From JAEUOS01 sp040382235 (GTDB lineage: Bacteria; Pseudomonadota; Gammaproteobacteria; Burkholderiales; JAEUOS01), in contig JBEIFV010000009.1 of NCBI GenBank assembly GCA_040382235.1, positions 11,784-75,783 on the forward strand: a stretch of DNA of 64,000 nucleotides. The letters are read 5' to 3'. The position numbers and the translations under genes are program-made. The notes under the pieces were generated by a model that was given only the letters and a program-made list of their open reading frames with translations, was not told where the DNA came from and made no database searches. Below, in pieces: positions 8,915-17,701 of this stretch; the stretch's first letter is position 1, and each line of letters starts with the position of its first letter.

Positions 8915-9060
8915 CGAGGCCCTCGACCAACCAATGATCGTCAATTTTGACGAGGGCGGCCCCGCTCAAGACATGCGACTTCTGTAACATCGACGAACTG
9001 GATTGCCGGGTATCCCGGTCATCTCATCACAATGTGCATCGATTGGGGAAGGAGGACGCC

Positions 9061-9903
9061 GTGGCCGACAAAGTGGTGTTCAACGCATGGGACAACAAGC
9101 CGGAACCCGACTTCGGGCTATTCGCCCAGCATCTGCTGGCCGAAGGCGACAGTTGGTTCGCCTGGTCGCGCCTCGACTTTCGCCCCTCGTCGAACATCCT
9201 CGAAGCGCTCGAATTCGACCGCAAGACGCTGATTGTCAATCTTGCCTTCACCGGCGACGTGGTGCGCAACATGGGCAACTCGGCAACCAATCCGGCATTC
9301 GGCTTCGAACTGCGGGGCGCATCGTATGACGGCATCCTGCTCTCGGGCGGCGGCAACGACCTGATCGACGCCCTCGAAGCCACCGGCGGCGCCGGCCCGA
9401 TCATCGTGCCGCGCGCCGCCGGCGCGCCAGACGTTCCCGCATCCTACGTAAGCCTGCCGGCGCTTACCGACCTGGTGAACGACGTACTGACAAGCTTCCG
9501 GCAGATCGTCGCGCAGCGCGACCAGAGCGACAACCGCAATGCCCCGATCTTCCTGCACACCTATGCCTACCCGACGCCGCGCAACGCACCCGCGACGTTC
9601 ATGAGCAAGGCCGCCACCGGCCCATGGCTATACCGCGCAGTGCGCGCCGCCAGGGTGCCAAAGGAGCAATACATTCCTGTTGCAAAGCACGTCTACGACG
9701 TGATGGCTGACGGACTGCTTTCGCTCGACGACCCGGCCGGAAAGGTGCATGTGATCGACACTCGTGAAGTGTTGCTCACCGCCGAGTTGGATACCAAGGC
9801 CGTGTCCGGCGACTGGATCAATGAAATTCATCCGACAGATGGGGGCTACAGGAAGCTCGCCCGGGCGTGGGAGGAGCGTCTGGCGGCGGCGGGAATCTTG
9901 TAG
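9061..9903 (+). CDS. SGNH/GDSL-family hydrolase
   Basis: A 280-residue serine esterase/lipase-like protein. Block I is GDSWFAW (about residue 28), the oxyanion block III is GGGNDLID (about 98), and the C-terminal catalytic His lies in NEIHPTDGGY (about 258). The frame is open back to 8947, but the GTG at 9061 has a near-perfect Shine-Dalgarno (AAGGAGG) 5 bases upstream, so that start is used. There is no signal peptide, so it is probably cytoplasmic. It is the first of three consecutive hydrolase genes on this strand, 246 bases ahead of the caspase-like gene. The substrate is unknown. Confidence 0.82.
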   Translation: MADKVVFNAWDNKPEPDFGLFAQHLLAEGDSWFAWSRLDFRPSSNILEALEFDRKTLIVNLAFTGDVVRNMGNSATNPAFGFELRGASYDGILLSGGGNDLIDALEATGGAGPIIVPRAAGAPDVPASYVSLPALTDLVNDVLTSFRQIVAQRDQSDNRNAPIFLHTYAYPTPRNAPATFMSKAATGPWLYRAVRAARVPKEQYIPVAKHVYDVMADGLLSLDDPAGKVHVIDTREVLLTAELDTKAVSGDWINEIHPTDGGYRKLARAWEERLAAAGIL

Positions 9904-10149
9904 GTGCACGCGGCCGCGCTCAACGCCGCGAGCGTGATGCCGCTCGCTGCCGGTGCGACCTGAAGTCCTGCGCGATCACGCGCGGCGCCATCTCATCAAA
10001 AGTCGCTAGCAAGGCAGCCAGGTAGTCCGCAGCGAGCGTTTGCAGAATGCGCGAAAACCCGTAAGCTTTCGCTCGCCTGCCTTGAATGCGGGTGTCGACC
10101 AGCCAAAGGCCGACTGCACTCAGGGAATATCCACATGCGGAGGTGAGCG

Positions 10150-11997
10150 ATGCGCATCCTGGCCATACACGGCGTGGGCCACGCCGATGCCAAGACCGAC
10201 TGGCAACCCGGCTGGCGGCAGGCTGTCGCTGACGGCTTGCGTGCCTGGAACCCGTCGGCCGCCCCGGAGCTGGAATTCCTGGTCTACGACCCATTGTTCG
10301 AAAGCCAACCACTCGATACGCCGCTGGTGGTTGGCGCCCTGGCACGGCTGGTGAAAAGCGGCCTGTTCTTCGGGATCGGCGACCGGCTCACCGGCCGGCG
10401 CGGCCTGGGGGATTCGCTGCAGGCGGTGCGCTGGACAGCCGGAATGGTGGCCCAGTGGGTGGCTCTTGACGGGCTGCGCCTGCAGTTGCGCAACTTGCTG
10501 GCGGCCAAGGTGCGCGCCTTCGCACCAGACGCGATCATCGCCCACAGCCTCGGTTCCCTGATCGCCTACGACACCTTTCGCCGCGACGAGGTGGCCAATC
10601 CGCAGGGCGCGCTGATCGCCGGCCGCACGTTCCTGAGCTTCGGTTCGCAGATCGGCAATGCGGCGGTGCGCGCCACCTTCGGCGGGCGCATCGAGGCGCT
10701 CGAAGGCAATCGCTTCTGGTGGCATCTGTTCAACCGGGAGGATGACGTTTTCACCGCGCCCCTCGCCCTGCCAAGCGAACAGCGGTTTCGCCAGATCGAT
10801 ACGTTCTTCGATATCGACGGCATGGCCGACCATGACGGGGCGCACTACCTTGCGCATCCGCAAACCCTGGCTACGGTATGGCAGGACCTCGCCTCGTCGA
10901 TGGCACGCGGCCGCCGCGCTGCAGGTGCGGGCGCCGCGATATCGAAACCGACGCGCATCTCGCCGCCGCGCCTGGGCACGGCCCGGAAGTCCCTGCGCAC
11001 CCGGCCGCGAGCACGCGCGCTGCTGGTCGGCATAGCGGAATACGCCGATCCGTCCAATACCCTCGAAGGCCCGGTCAACGATGTGTTCGGCGTCAGCGCG
11101 ACCCTGCAGGAACTCGGTTTCGACGCCGACGACATTCGCGTTGTGCTCAATGAACGCGCCACCACCGCGGGTATCCGCGAACGCCTCAAGTGGCTGTTGG
11201 AAGATGCACACCCGGGCGATCAGCTGGTGTTCTTCTTCGCCGGGCACGGCGCGCAGATTCCAGGCTATGGGCGCGATGCCGAGGTCGACCGGGTCGACGA
11301 ATGCCTGGTGCCCTACGACTTCGACTGGAGCGCCGGGCATGCCATCCTGGATGACGAATTCGCGGCCCTGTATTCGCAATTGCCCTACGAAGCGCAGTTC
11401 ACCGCCATACTCGACTGCTGCCACTCCGGCGGGATCGCGCGCGCGGGTGGCGTGCGGGCGCGCGGACTGGTGCCGCCCGACGACATCCGCCATCGCTCCC
11501 TGCGTTGGGACCGGCAAACCCAGATGTGGCTGCCGCGCAAGATCCTGGCCGAGAACAACAACGCTACCGCAGGCAAGCGCCCCGGACTGCGCAGCGCCCG
11601 CGACCGCAATCTATGGACCGGCAAGAGCGGCAGCGTGCGCCGCCTGGGCCGCGGCACCAGCCTGTGGCTGCCGACCGATCGCCAATACCGGCGGGCCAAG
11701 GACGCCGCGGGGCACCGCGGGCCCTACATACCAACGCTGCTCGAAGCCTGCCGCGAGGGCGAGCTGGCGTACGAATACCGGCACGGCGTGACCTCGCATG
11801 GCGCCTTCACCCATGCGCTGTGTGGCGCCCTGCGTGACGCGGCGCGTGACCCGCGGCGCTCGAAGCGACCGCTCACCTACGCCAACCTGATCACCGAGGC
11901 AACCCGCCGTGTCGCGCTAGTGGTGAGCGAGCCACAGCACCCGCAGCTTCAATGCGCCGCGCTGCGCCGCAACGAACCTGTTCCCGGGATCGCCTGA
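10150..11997 (+). CDS. Alpha/beta-hydrolase fused to caspase-like (C14) protease
   Basis: A 615-residue two-domain protein. Residues 1-250 look like an alpha/beta hydrolase: oxyanion HGVG (7-10), nucleophile elbow AHSLGS with Ser133, possible acid in NREDDVF (about 198) and His in DGAHYL (about 232). Residues about 285-600 are a metacaspase-like protease: RALLVGIAEY opening, catalytic His366 in FFAGHGAQ and Cys424 in LDCCHSGG, with a basic insertion at about 430-530 before the last strand (SHGAFTHAL). Both active sites appear intact. There is no signal peptide. It ends 38 bases before the zinc metallopeptidase gene, so co-transcription is likely. Metacaspases can be activated by proximity or calcium; the trigger here is unknown. 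Confidence 0.85.
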   Translation: MRILAIHGVGHADAKTDWQPGWRQAVADGLRAWNPSAAPELEFLVYDPLFESQPLDTPLVVGALARLVKSGLFFGIGDRLTGRRGLGDSLQAVRWTAGMVAQWVALDGLRLQLRNLLAAKVRAFAPDAIIAHSLGSLIAYDTFRRDEVANPQGALIAGRTFLSFGSQIGNAAVRATFGGRIEALEGNRFWWHLFNREDDVFTAPLALPSEQRFRQIDTFFDIDGMADHDGAHYLAHPQTLATVWQDLASSMARGRRAAGAGAAISKPTRISPPRLGTARKSLRTRPRARALLVGIAEYADPSNTLEGPVNDVFGVSATLQELGFDADDIRVVLNERATTAGIRERLKWLLEDAHPGDQLVFFFAGHGAQIPGYGRDAEVDRVDECLVPYDFDWSAGHAILDDEFAALYSQLPYEAQFTAILDCCHSGGIARAGGVRARGLVPPDDIRHRSLRWDRQTQMWLPRKILAENNNATAGKRPGLRSARDRNLWTGKSGSVRRLGRGTSLWLPTDRQYRRAKDAAGHRGPYIPTLLEACREGELAYEYRHGVTSHGAFTHALCGALRDAARDPRRSKRPLTYANLITEATRRVALVVSEPQHPQLQCAALRRNEPVPGIA

Positions 11998-12035
11998 TCC
12001 CCCTCATTTCCATTCCCCAACCGCAGGAGTCGCCC

Positions 12036-13133
12036 ATGGCCAGCAAACCGTCCACCGGACCGCAAGGAAAGTATCTCGGCAACACCGTACGCGTGTCGCA
12101 CCGCTACTGCGCCGCCAGGTTTCCCAAACCGGTGAAGCTGGCACCCGGGATGGACGCCAAACGCGCCCGCCTGATACGCGAAACCGCCGGCAAGTGGCTC
12201 AACGGCTCGACCCTTCGATACTGGTTCTTCGACAAGCCCGCCAAATGGACCGCGCCGAACGCGCAGAAGAACGTGGTGCGCGCGGCTTTCAAGGCCTGGA
12301 AGGCGCTCGGCATCGGGCTGGATTTCGTGGAAGTGAAAAACCGCGCTGACGCAGACTTGCGCATCGCCTTCGAACAGGGCGACGGCTCCTGGTCCTACAT
12401 CGGCACCGATGTGCGCACAGCGCGCAACGACCCGCGCACCATGAACTTCGGCTGGGACCTCACCGCCAGCCCGCGCGAGTTCGACACCGCGATCCACGAA
12501 ATCGGCCACACGCTCGGCTTCCCTCACGAGCACCAGAATCCGTTCGCCGGCATCGTGTGGGACGAGCCGGCGGTCTATGCCGCCCTTGCCAGACCACCCA
12601 ACGGATGGAGCAAGTCGGTGACTTTCCACAACATCATCGAAAAGATCCAGCCGGACACCGTGCAGGGCTCGGACTGGGACCCGGATTCGGTGATGCACTA
12701 CGAGTTCGACGCCGGCCTGATCAAGAAGCCGGTGAAATACGCCGCCGGCCTCGCGCCCGCCGGCGGACTCTCGACGCGCGACAAGCAGTGGGCGCTCAAG
12801 TTCTACCCGGGCCTGGCAGGTGGCGTTCTGCCGGCACTGGTGCCTTTCCAGACGGCGGCGCTTTCCCTCAACCCCGGGCAGCAGGCCAATTTCTCCTTCA
12901 TGCCCGACAAGACACGCGACTACGAATTCCGTACCTTCGGCACCGCCGATACTGTGATGGCCTTGTACGAAGCCAAGCCTGCCGGGCCGGTGATGCTGGT
13001 CGAGGACAACGACTCCGGCGCGGATCGCAACGCGCAATTCAAGGTCAGACTCACCAAGGGCCGCAAATACATGGTGCGGGTTCGCCTCAACTTCGCAAAC
13101 GCGAAGGGTGAGACCGCGGTGATGGCCTGGTAG
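12036..13133 (+). CDS. Cytoplasmic astacin-like zinc metallopeptidase
   Basis: A 365-residue metzincin-type protease. Zinc site HEIGHTLGFPHEH at residues 154-166 (His154, Glu155, His158, His164), with a Met-turn candidate in DSVMHY about 70 residues later, then a C-terminal beta-rich domain (about 255-365) that resembles prepeptidase C-terminal modules. The ATG at 12036 follows GGAG by 6 bases. No signal peptide or lipobox is visible, which is unusual because most bacterial members of the family are secreted. It follows the caspase fusion gene closely, so the two are probably one transcription unit. Confidence 0.85.
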   Translation: MASKPSTGPQGKYLGNTVRVSHRYCAARFPKPVKLAPGMDAKRARLIRETAGKWLNGSTLRYWFFDKPAKWTAPNAQKNVVRAAFKAWKALGIGLDFVEVKNRADADLRIAFEQGDGSWSYIGTDVRTARNDPRTMNFGWDLTASPREFDTAIHEIGHTLGFPHEHQNPFAGIVWDEPAVYAALARPPNGWSKSVTFHNIIEKIQPDTVQGSDWDPDSVMHYEFDAGLIKKPVKYAAGLAPAGGLSTRDKQWALKFYPGLAGGVLPALVPFQTAALSLNPGQQANFSFMPDKTRDYEFRTFGTADTVMALYEAKPAGPVMLVEDNDSGADRNAQFKVRLTKGRKYMVRVRLNFANAKGETAVMAW

Positions 13134-13204
13134 ACCCGGGGGGGCGGCAGGCGCGGCAGCGCCGCCGCCGGCGCCGGGCAGTGGCCTACCGCAATGGTGA
13201 CCTC

Positions 13205-14023
13205 CTACCGTCCTGCGTGCATGCCGGTGCGTTCGAGAAAGCGCCGCAGCGCCCGCGAACACTCAAGCGCATGCGAAAACGGCAGCCCGTGCCGCGCATG
13301 TTCGAACACCTGAAAAGACGAGTTCGGCAACAGGCTGTGCAGTTCCGCCATCACGGAAACCGGAATGAACGGACTGCCGTCGCCATGCATCAGGAGCGTG
13401 GGGCAGCGAATCTCCTTCAGTGACGCCGGGAGATTCGTTCCGATCAGTACCGCCAGCGCATCAAGAATCGAGTCCCGCGTCCACATCTCTTGCGCCTGGG
13501 CGAACCAGGCGCGTTCGGCGGGATCCAGCGCATCGTCATGAAACCGGCCGCGCATGAACTCGTCCGACCAGGCCTTGATGCCCTGCGTGTCGATCCGCTC
13601 CCGCCATTCGTTCGCCCGCTGGATCGTGGACCCAATGTGGGCGCCATTGCTGACGGTCAAAGTCCTGATCCGCTGCGGCATCGTCAAGCCACATTTCAGC
13701 ACGACGGTCCCGCCGATCGACTCGCCCACCAGATGAAATTCGTCCAGCTCCGCCGCATCTGCTACGGCTCGCACGTCATCCACAAGAAGATCAAGCGACC
13801 AGTCGAAGCGCGCGTTCGGATCATGTGACTTGCCGTATCCACGCATATCGAACACGACAACTTTGTACCTGTCGCTGAGCGCGGGAAGCCACTTCTGCCA
13901 AATGCCCGGCGAAGCCCCGATGCCATGATGGAAAAGGATGGTTTCGCCAGGTGCGTGCCATGGCGCCACCTGGTTGATCACTTCGAAGTGCAGCTTGCCG
14001 GACTTGGCTTGGGCAAAGGGCAT
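13205..14023 (-). CDS. Alpha/beta-fold hydrolase
   Basis: A 272-residue hydrolase of the 3-oxoadipate enol-lactonase/haloperoxidase type. Oxyanion HHGIG (about 32-36), nucleophile elbow GESIGG, acid in HGDGSPF and the C-terminal His in ARHGLPFSH. The N-terminus has no signal peptide. It is convergent with the metallopeptidase gene and alone on its strand. The substrate is not predictable. Confidence 0.82.
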   Translation of the reverse strand: MPFAQAKSGKLHFEVINQVAPWHAPGETILFHHGIGASPGIWQKWLPALSDRYKVVVFDMRGYGKSHDPNARFDWSLDLLVDDVRAVADAAELDEFHLVGESIGGTVVLKCGLTMPQRIRTLTVSNGAHIGSTIQRANEWRERIDTQGIKAWSDEFMRGRFHDDALDPAERAWFAQAQEMWTRDSILDALAVLIGTNLPASLKEIRCPTLLMHGDGSPFIPVSVMAELHSLLPNSSFQVFEHARHGLPFSHALECSRALRRFLERTGMHAGR

Positions 14024-14135
14024 GATTCATTTCCGGCGAGAGTGGGGAGACATTCCGATCAAACCACAACAGACGACACAGCAAAGTTCTGGTGCAGGAG
14101 TTCCGGTGCGGGTCACTTGGTTGTGGCCAAGAATA

Positions 14136-14432
14136 TCAGCGCCGCACATTCTGCCGTTGCCGATACCAGCGCAATACAAGAATCGAATCCCGCGTGACCC
14201 GATAGTTCACGCTATGGCCGGTATTCGGAATCGCGTAGACCCTGCGGCCGGCGACCACACCCGGCGTTCCCATCTGCGGCTGGACTTGCAGCAATCCGAG
14301 ACTCTTGGCTACTCGCCTCGCAACGAGCGCTGCAGTCTCGACATCCTCGTCCGCAATCCGCCCAAGGGTTGCCTCATAAGCCTCCCGTGCGGGGCGAGCC
14401 CATTCAAGCCGCCTTAGTTGAGTGTCGGCCAC
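14136..14432 (-). CDS. ParE/RelE-family toxin
   Basis: A 98-residue protein with the RelE/ParE fold pattern: N-terminal helices (ARPAREAYEATLGRIADEDVETA), a central strand region (GRRVYAIPNTGHSVNYRV) and a C-terminal strand with ILVLRWYRQRQ. It overlaps the 3' end of the upstream antitoxin gene by 29 bases. ParE members poison gyrase and RelE members cut mRNA; the C-terminal WYRQRQNVRR favours ParE-type, but this is an inference. Confidence 0.75.
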   Translation of the reverse strand: MADTQLRRLEWARPAREAYEATLGRIADEDVETAALVARRVAKSLGLLQVQPQMGTPGVVAGRRVYAIPNTGHSVNYRVTRDSILVLRWYRQRQNVRR

Positions 14433-14679
14433 GCGCAGCCTCGATTATCTTCGCGGTACCGCGCACAACTTCCGCATGTGGCACGGCGCCATAGGTCAAA
14501 ACATCGCGTTCGGCAGCGAGCGTTTCCAGAATATCCCGCTCAACCGCTTCGAAACCATCGCGCAAAACAAACCTCAGCATTGAACGAGGAGTGCGGCCGG
14601 CCAGAGCCGCCAGCCGCTCAAGTCGCTTCTGGTCGCCTTTTGCCAACGCAAGCATTTCCGGGGTACTGGGAGCATTCAT
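14404..14679 (-). CDS. ParD/CopG-like antitoxin
   Basis: A 91-residue protein with a likely ribbon-helix-helix N-terminus (KGDQKRLERLAALAGRTPRSMLRFVLRDGFE) and a flexible charged C-terminus. It immediately precedes and overlaps the ParE/RelE-type toxin gene, the standard antitoxin-first order. It likely autoregulates the pair. Moderately sure from length, order and overlap rather than from strong motifs. Confidence 0.68.
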   Translation of the reverse strand: MNAPSTPEMLALAKGDQKRLERLAALAGRTPRSMLRFVLRDGFEAVERDILETLAAERDVLTYGAVPHAEVVRGTAKIIEAARGRHSTKAA

Positions 14680-14793
14680 GACAACTCCTGAGCAACTTGC
14701 CTAGAACCAAGAAATCCACAATCCGCATCCACCAAAACGTACCACGAGCACTTTCGATAGCCTTGTCCCAAAACCAATCTGGACGCAACGAAA

Positions 14794-14997
14794 TTATCCG
14801 TCCACGATGCGCTTGCGCGCCTCCGCCCACGAGGTGGTGGGTGCCCCCGCATCAAGCGCAAAAACGCGACGACGAATTTCGATGGCTTGCGGAACTTCGG
14901 CATCGGCGTCAACCGTCGTTTCGGTTGCCGACGCTGCGAGCGCTGCGGAAAACAACCGTGCCGCTTCCACCAAAAAATGATCCGAAATTCTGACCAT
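14794..14997 (-). CDS. Small hypothetical protein
   Basis: A 67-residue Ala-rich protein with no recognised family. Its ATG lies 3 bases after the TGA of the 70-residue gene upstream, in the same frame. The end (TSWAEARKRIVDG) is amphipathic and charged. Spacing suggests a two-gene unit resembling a toxin-antitoxin pair in size, but no toxin fold is evident. Coding status rests on the arrangement and amino-acid composition only. Confidence 0.4.
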   Translation of the reverse strand: MVRISDHFLVEAARLFSAALAASATETTVDADAEVPQAIEIRRRVFALDAGAPTTSWAEARKRIVDG

Positions 14998-15000
14998 TTC

Positions 15001-15213
15001 TCATTTCTCGAAAACACACATAGAGAAAAACTCGAACCCGGTACCGTTTAGCTCCTTCACGAAATCGGATTCCGCAAATACGCCATCGCCAGTGGCCACG
15101 TGCACTCGCCCGATACGCCCCTTGGAAAGATCGTTCGCCGCCGCAAGCAACTCCGCATTCAAATCTCGCGCAGCATCACGCATGCGCCTTGTGCTCTCAG
15201 TCAATTTTGGCAT
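15001..15213 (-). CDS. Small hypothetical protein
   Basis: A 70-residue protein: an N-terminal helical half (TRRMRDAARDLNAELLAAANDL) and a C-terminal half with GRIGRVHVATGDGVF and GFEFFSMCVFEK. No family is recognised. It is the first of two tightly spaced small ORFs upstream of the ParD/ParE-type pair. The AT-richer stretch upstream (15215-15300) could hold its promoter. Confidence 0.4.
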   Translation of the reverse strand: MPKLTESTRRMRDAARDLNAELLAAANDLSKGRIGRVHVATGDGVFAESDFVKELNGTGFEFFSMCVFEK

Positions 15214-15457
15214 GATCGATCAAATCCCTGAGCTTTAGTAGAGTCTTTATCGCAATGTTCGTTCGGGCACTCTTTTGGATCTTGTCGCTAAAGTTGAAAC
15301 TTAAATCGACCCGGGTACCTTTCTTACGGTACCAGCGCTATTCGGAAGATCGAATAACCCTCTGTCAACTCCGCCTACAGAGATCTGCTCGAAAAAGAAT
15401 CGCCAATAGGGCGCCTCGCGCATGCGTGTCCCGGTAGTTTCCATTGCAGTTATCCGC

Positions 15458-16978
15458 TTACCCCAACGTCGGCATATTCAACCGCGGCCCCACCTCGGTC
15501 GTCGTCCAACGCGTAGTCACCACCTTCGGCCGCGTGTAGAACCGCACCCCGTCCATCCCATGGACGGAATAGTCGCCAAACAGCGAAGCCTTCCACCCGC
15601 CAAACGAGAAAAACGCCATCGGCACCGGAATCGGCACGTTGATTCCCACCATGCCGACCTCAATCTCGGTCTCGAACTTGCGCGCGGCGCCGCCGGAGGC
15701 TGTGAATAGCGCAGTGCCGTTGGCGTAGGGGCAGGCGTTCACCAGCTTGATGGCTTCTTCGAGCGACTCGACGCGCAGCACCGAGAGCACCGGGCCGAAG
15801 ATTTCGTCTTTGTAGATGCTCATCTCGGGCTTGACGTTGTCGAACAGCGTGGTACCCAGGTAGAAGCCGTTCTCGTAGCCGGGCACGACTTTGCCGCGGC
15901 CATCCATCACCAGCGTCGCGCCTTCCTTGGCGCCGGCGTCGATATAGCCTTTGACCTTGTCGCGGTGTGCCTTGGTGACCAGCGGGCCCATTTCCACGCC
16001 CTGCTTGTCGCCGGGGCCTACTTCGATTTTCAGGGCTTTTTCCTTGACCTTGGCGACCAGTGCGTCGCCGATGCCGCCTACCGCGACCACCACCGAGATC
16101 GCCATGCAGCGCTCGCCGGCGGAGCCGTAGCCGGCGCCTACCAGGGCGTCGGCGGCGAAGTCGAGGTCGGCGTCCGGCAGCACCACGGCGTGGTTTTTGG
16201 CTCCCCCTAAGGCCTGCACGCGCTTGCCGTTCTTGGCGCAGGTTTCGTAGATGTATTGCGCGATCGGGGTGGAGCCTACGAAGGAGATGGCTTTCACGTC
16301 CGGGTGGTGGAGCAGGCTGTCCACCGCCTCCTTGTCGCCATGCACCACGTTGAACACGCCGTCGGGCAGGCCGGCTTCCTTGAAGAGTTCCGCCATGCGC
16401 ATGGAGCAGGAGGGCACCTTCTCCGAGGGCTTCAGCACGAAGGTGTTGCCGGTGGCAATCGCGACCGGGAACATCCACAGCGGCACCATCGCCGGGAAGT
16501 TGAAGGGGGTGATGCCGGCGCACACGCCGAGCGGCTGGCGCAGCGTGTGGCAATCCACATCGGTGCCGACGTTCTCGGAATGCTCGCCTTTTTGCAGGTG
16601 CGGTATGCCGCAGGCGAATTCGATCACCTCGATGCCGCGCGTGACCGACCCCACGGCGTCAGGCACGGTCTTGCCGTGCTCTTCGCTTGCCAGCACGGCC
16701 AGTTCATGGGTGTGGGCCTGCATCAGGGCCAGGAACTTCTGCATCACGCGCGCGCGGCGCAAGGGCGGGGTGGCGCGCCAGGCGGGGAAGGCGGCTTTGG
16801 CGGCCTGCACGGCGCTGTCGATGTCTTTCGCGTTGGCGAAGGCCACGCGCTTGGTGACCTGCCCGCTGGCCGGGTTGGTGACTTCGCCGCTGCGGCTGCT
16901 GGTGGCTTCGACGCGGGCGTTGTTGATCCAGTAGCCGACGGTGGGGGTCAGGAGTTTGCTGTCTACGGGTTGGTTCAT
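15458..16978 (-). CDS. mmsA: CoA-acylating methylmalonate-semialdehyde dehydrogenase
   Basis: A 506-residue aldehyde dehydrogenase that converts (methyl)malonate semialdehyde to propionyl- or acetyl-CoA in valine, thymine and inositol degradation. Diagnostic features: GICAGITPFNFP-like segment (CAGITPFNFPAMVP), the NAD-binding FVGSTPIAQYIY, the Gly-containing ALGGAKNHAVV and the active-site Cys in GSAGERCMAIS. MMSDHs typically have GERCMA. The ATG at 16978 is preceded by GGAG; the frame runs further 5', but the family N-terminus fits this start. No mmsB or other pathway genes are adjacent. Confidence 0.93.
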   Translation of the reverse strand: MNQPVDSKLLTPTVGYWINNARVEATSSRSGEVTNPASGQVTKRVAFANAKDIDSAVQAAKAAFPAWRATPPLRRARVMQKFLALMQAHTHELAVLASEEHGKTVPDAVGSVTRGIEVIEFACGIPHLQKGEHSENVGTDVDCHTLRQPLGVCAGITPFNFPAMVPLWMFPVAIATGNTFVLKPSEKVPSCSMRMAELFKEAGLPDGVFNVVHGDKEAVDSLLHHPDVKAISFVGSTPIAQYIYETCAKNGKRVQALGGAKNHAVVLPDADLDFAADALVGAGYGSAGERCMAISVVVAVGGIGDALVAKVKEKALKIEVGPGDKQGVEMGPLVTKAHRDKVKGYIDAGAKEGATLVMDGRGKVVPGYENGFYLGTTLFDNVKPEMSIYKDEIFGPVLSVLRVESLEEAIKLVNACPYANGTALFTASGGAARKFETEIEVGMVGINVPIPVPMAFFSFGGWKASLFGDYSVHGMDGVRFYTRPKVVTTRWTTTEVGPRLNMPTLG

Positions 16979-17295
16979 GATGCTTTCGTCTCCGGGTGGC
17001 GCAATGCGTGGCAAATATGTCGATTCTAGCCAGTCGGACATGCGTGCGCCCAAATACCGGTCGAAACTTGCCGGCGACCATGTCCTGGCGCGCCGTTGAG
17101 CGCATGGCCGCATTTCCCAAAATCGCAACAACGATCCGTTCAGCACCGGACCATGAGGCAGTCGCAATTTGCGACCACCTCCGCCCCTCCCCATGCATCA
17201 GCTACAACATGAAATCGCCGGGCAAGCGCACAGCACGACTTCCGGCTGATGCTCCGGTGATGCAGCAAATCGCCCAACCGACAGCGGCCTTGAAC
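16979..17295. promoter_or_regulatory. mmsA upstream region with a 15-base dyad
   Basis: About 317 bases without a gene between mmsA and the zinc-ribbon gene. The notable element is GTCGCAA-T-TTGCGAC at 17161-17175, 7-bp arms around one base and a plausible operator. It lies about 185 bases upstream of the mmsA start and about 120 bases downstream of the zinc-ribbon stop. I did not find a convincing sigma-70 promoter. The regulator is unknown. Confidence 0.3.
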
Positions 17296-17556
17296 TCAGG
17301 CCTCGGCCTTGTCCACCACCCGCTCATGCAGGCCCGCGTCCTCGCCCTCCGGAAAACGGTACCAGTCCTTGTGCGGCGAGCGCTTCAGGCAATCCAGGCA
17401 CATGGTGGTGCGCCAGGCCTTGCCGCAGCCTGGGCACACGCCGCCGGTCCAGAAAGTGTTCCACTGCGTGCCGCAGGTCGGCAGGCACGACCAGCGACTT
17501 TCCGGCCTGGGGCGCCAGGCGCATTTCGGGCAGCGGATTTCCGGCTCTTTTTTCAT
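17296..17556 (-). CDS. Small zinc-ribbon protein
   Basis: An 86-residue Cys-rich protein. Metal-binding pairs are CPKC (9-12), CLPTC (about 24-28), CPGCGK (about 41-46) and CLDC (about 53-56), consistent with two zinc ribbons. Conserved aromatic residues surround them (WNTFWTGG, DWYRFPEG). Proteins of this pattern are widespread but uncharacterised. It is divergent from the exporter operon, with 145 bases between them. Confidence 0.75.
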   Translation of the reverse strand: MKKEPEIRCPKCAWRPRPESRWSCLPTCGTQWNTFWTGGVCPGCGKAWRTTMCLDCLKRSPHKDWYRFPEGEDAGLHERVVDKAEA

Positions 17557-17626
17557 GCGGCGATTCTAGGGGATTGACCATGCCGCCGGCCGGCAAAAAA
17601 GGCCGGCGAGCGCGCGGCGCCGGGCT

Positions 17627-17668
17627 TTGACGCACGTCAAGCGGTGCGGCCAGGGGCAGGGCTATTCT
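17627..17668 (+). promoter_or_regulatory. FNR-type dyad and -10 box ahead of the exporter operon
   Basis: TTGACG-CA-CGTCAA at 17627-17640 is a perfect 6-bp-arm dyad of the TTGAC-N4-GTCAA class bound by FNR/CRP-family regulators. A -10-like TATTCT lies at 17663-17668. If transcription starts about 7 bases after it (near 17675), the dyad centre falls at -41.5, the position of a class II activator site. No separate -35 is visible, as expected for such a promoter. This suggests oxygen- or NO-responsive control; that part is inference. Confidence 0.5.
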
Positions 17669-17701
17669 CGAACCTGGCTGCCGCGCACCGGCGCGCGCCA
17701 A

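Noticed and set aside
15458..17194. Longer mmsA start at 17194
   Set aside because: The added 72 residues are not family-like; ATG 16978 gives the standard MMSDH N-terminus with GGAG upstream.
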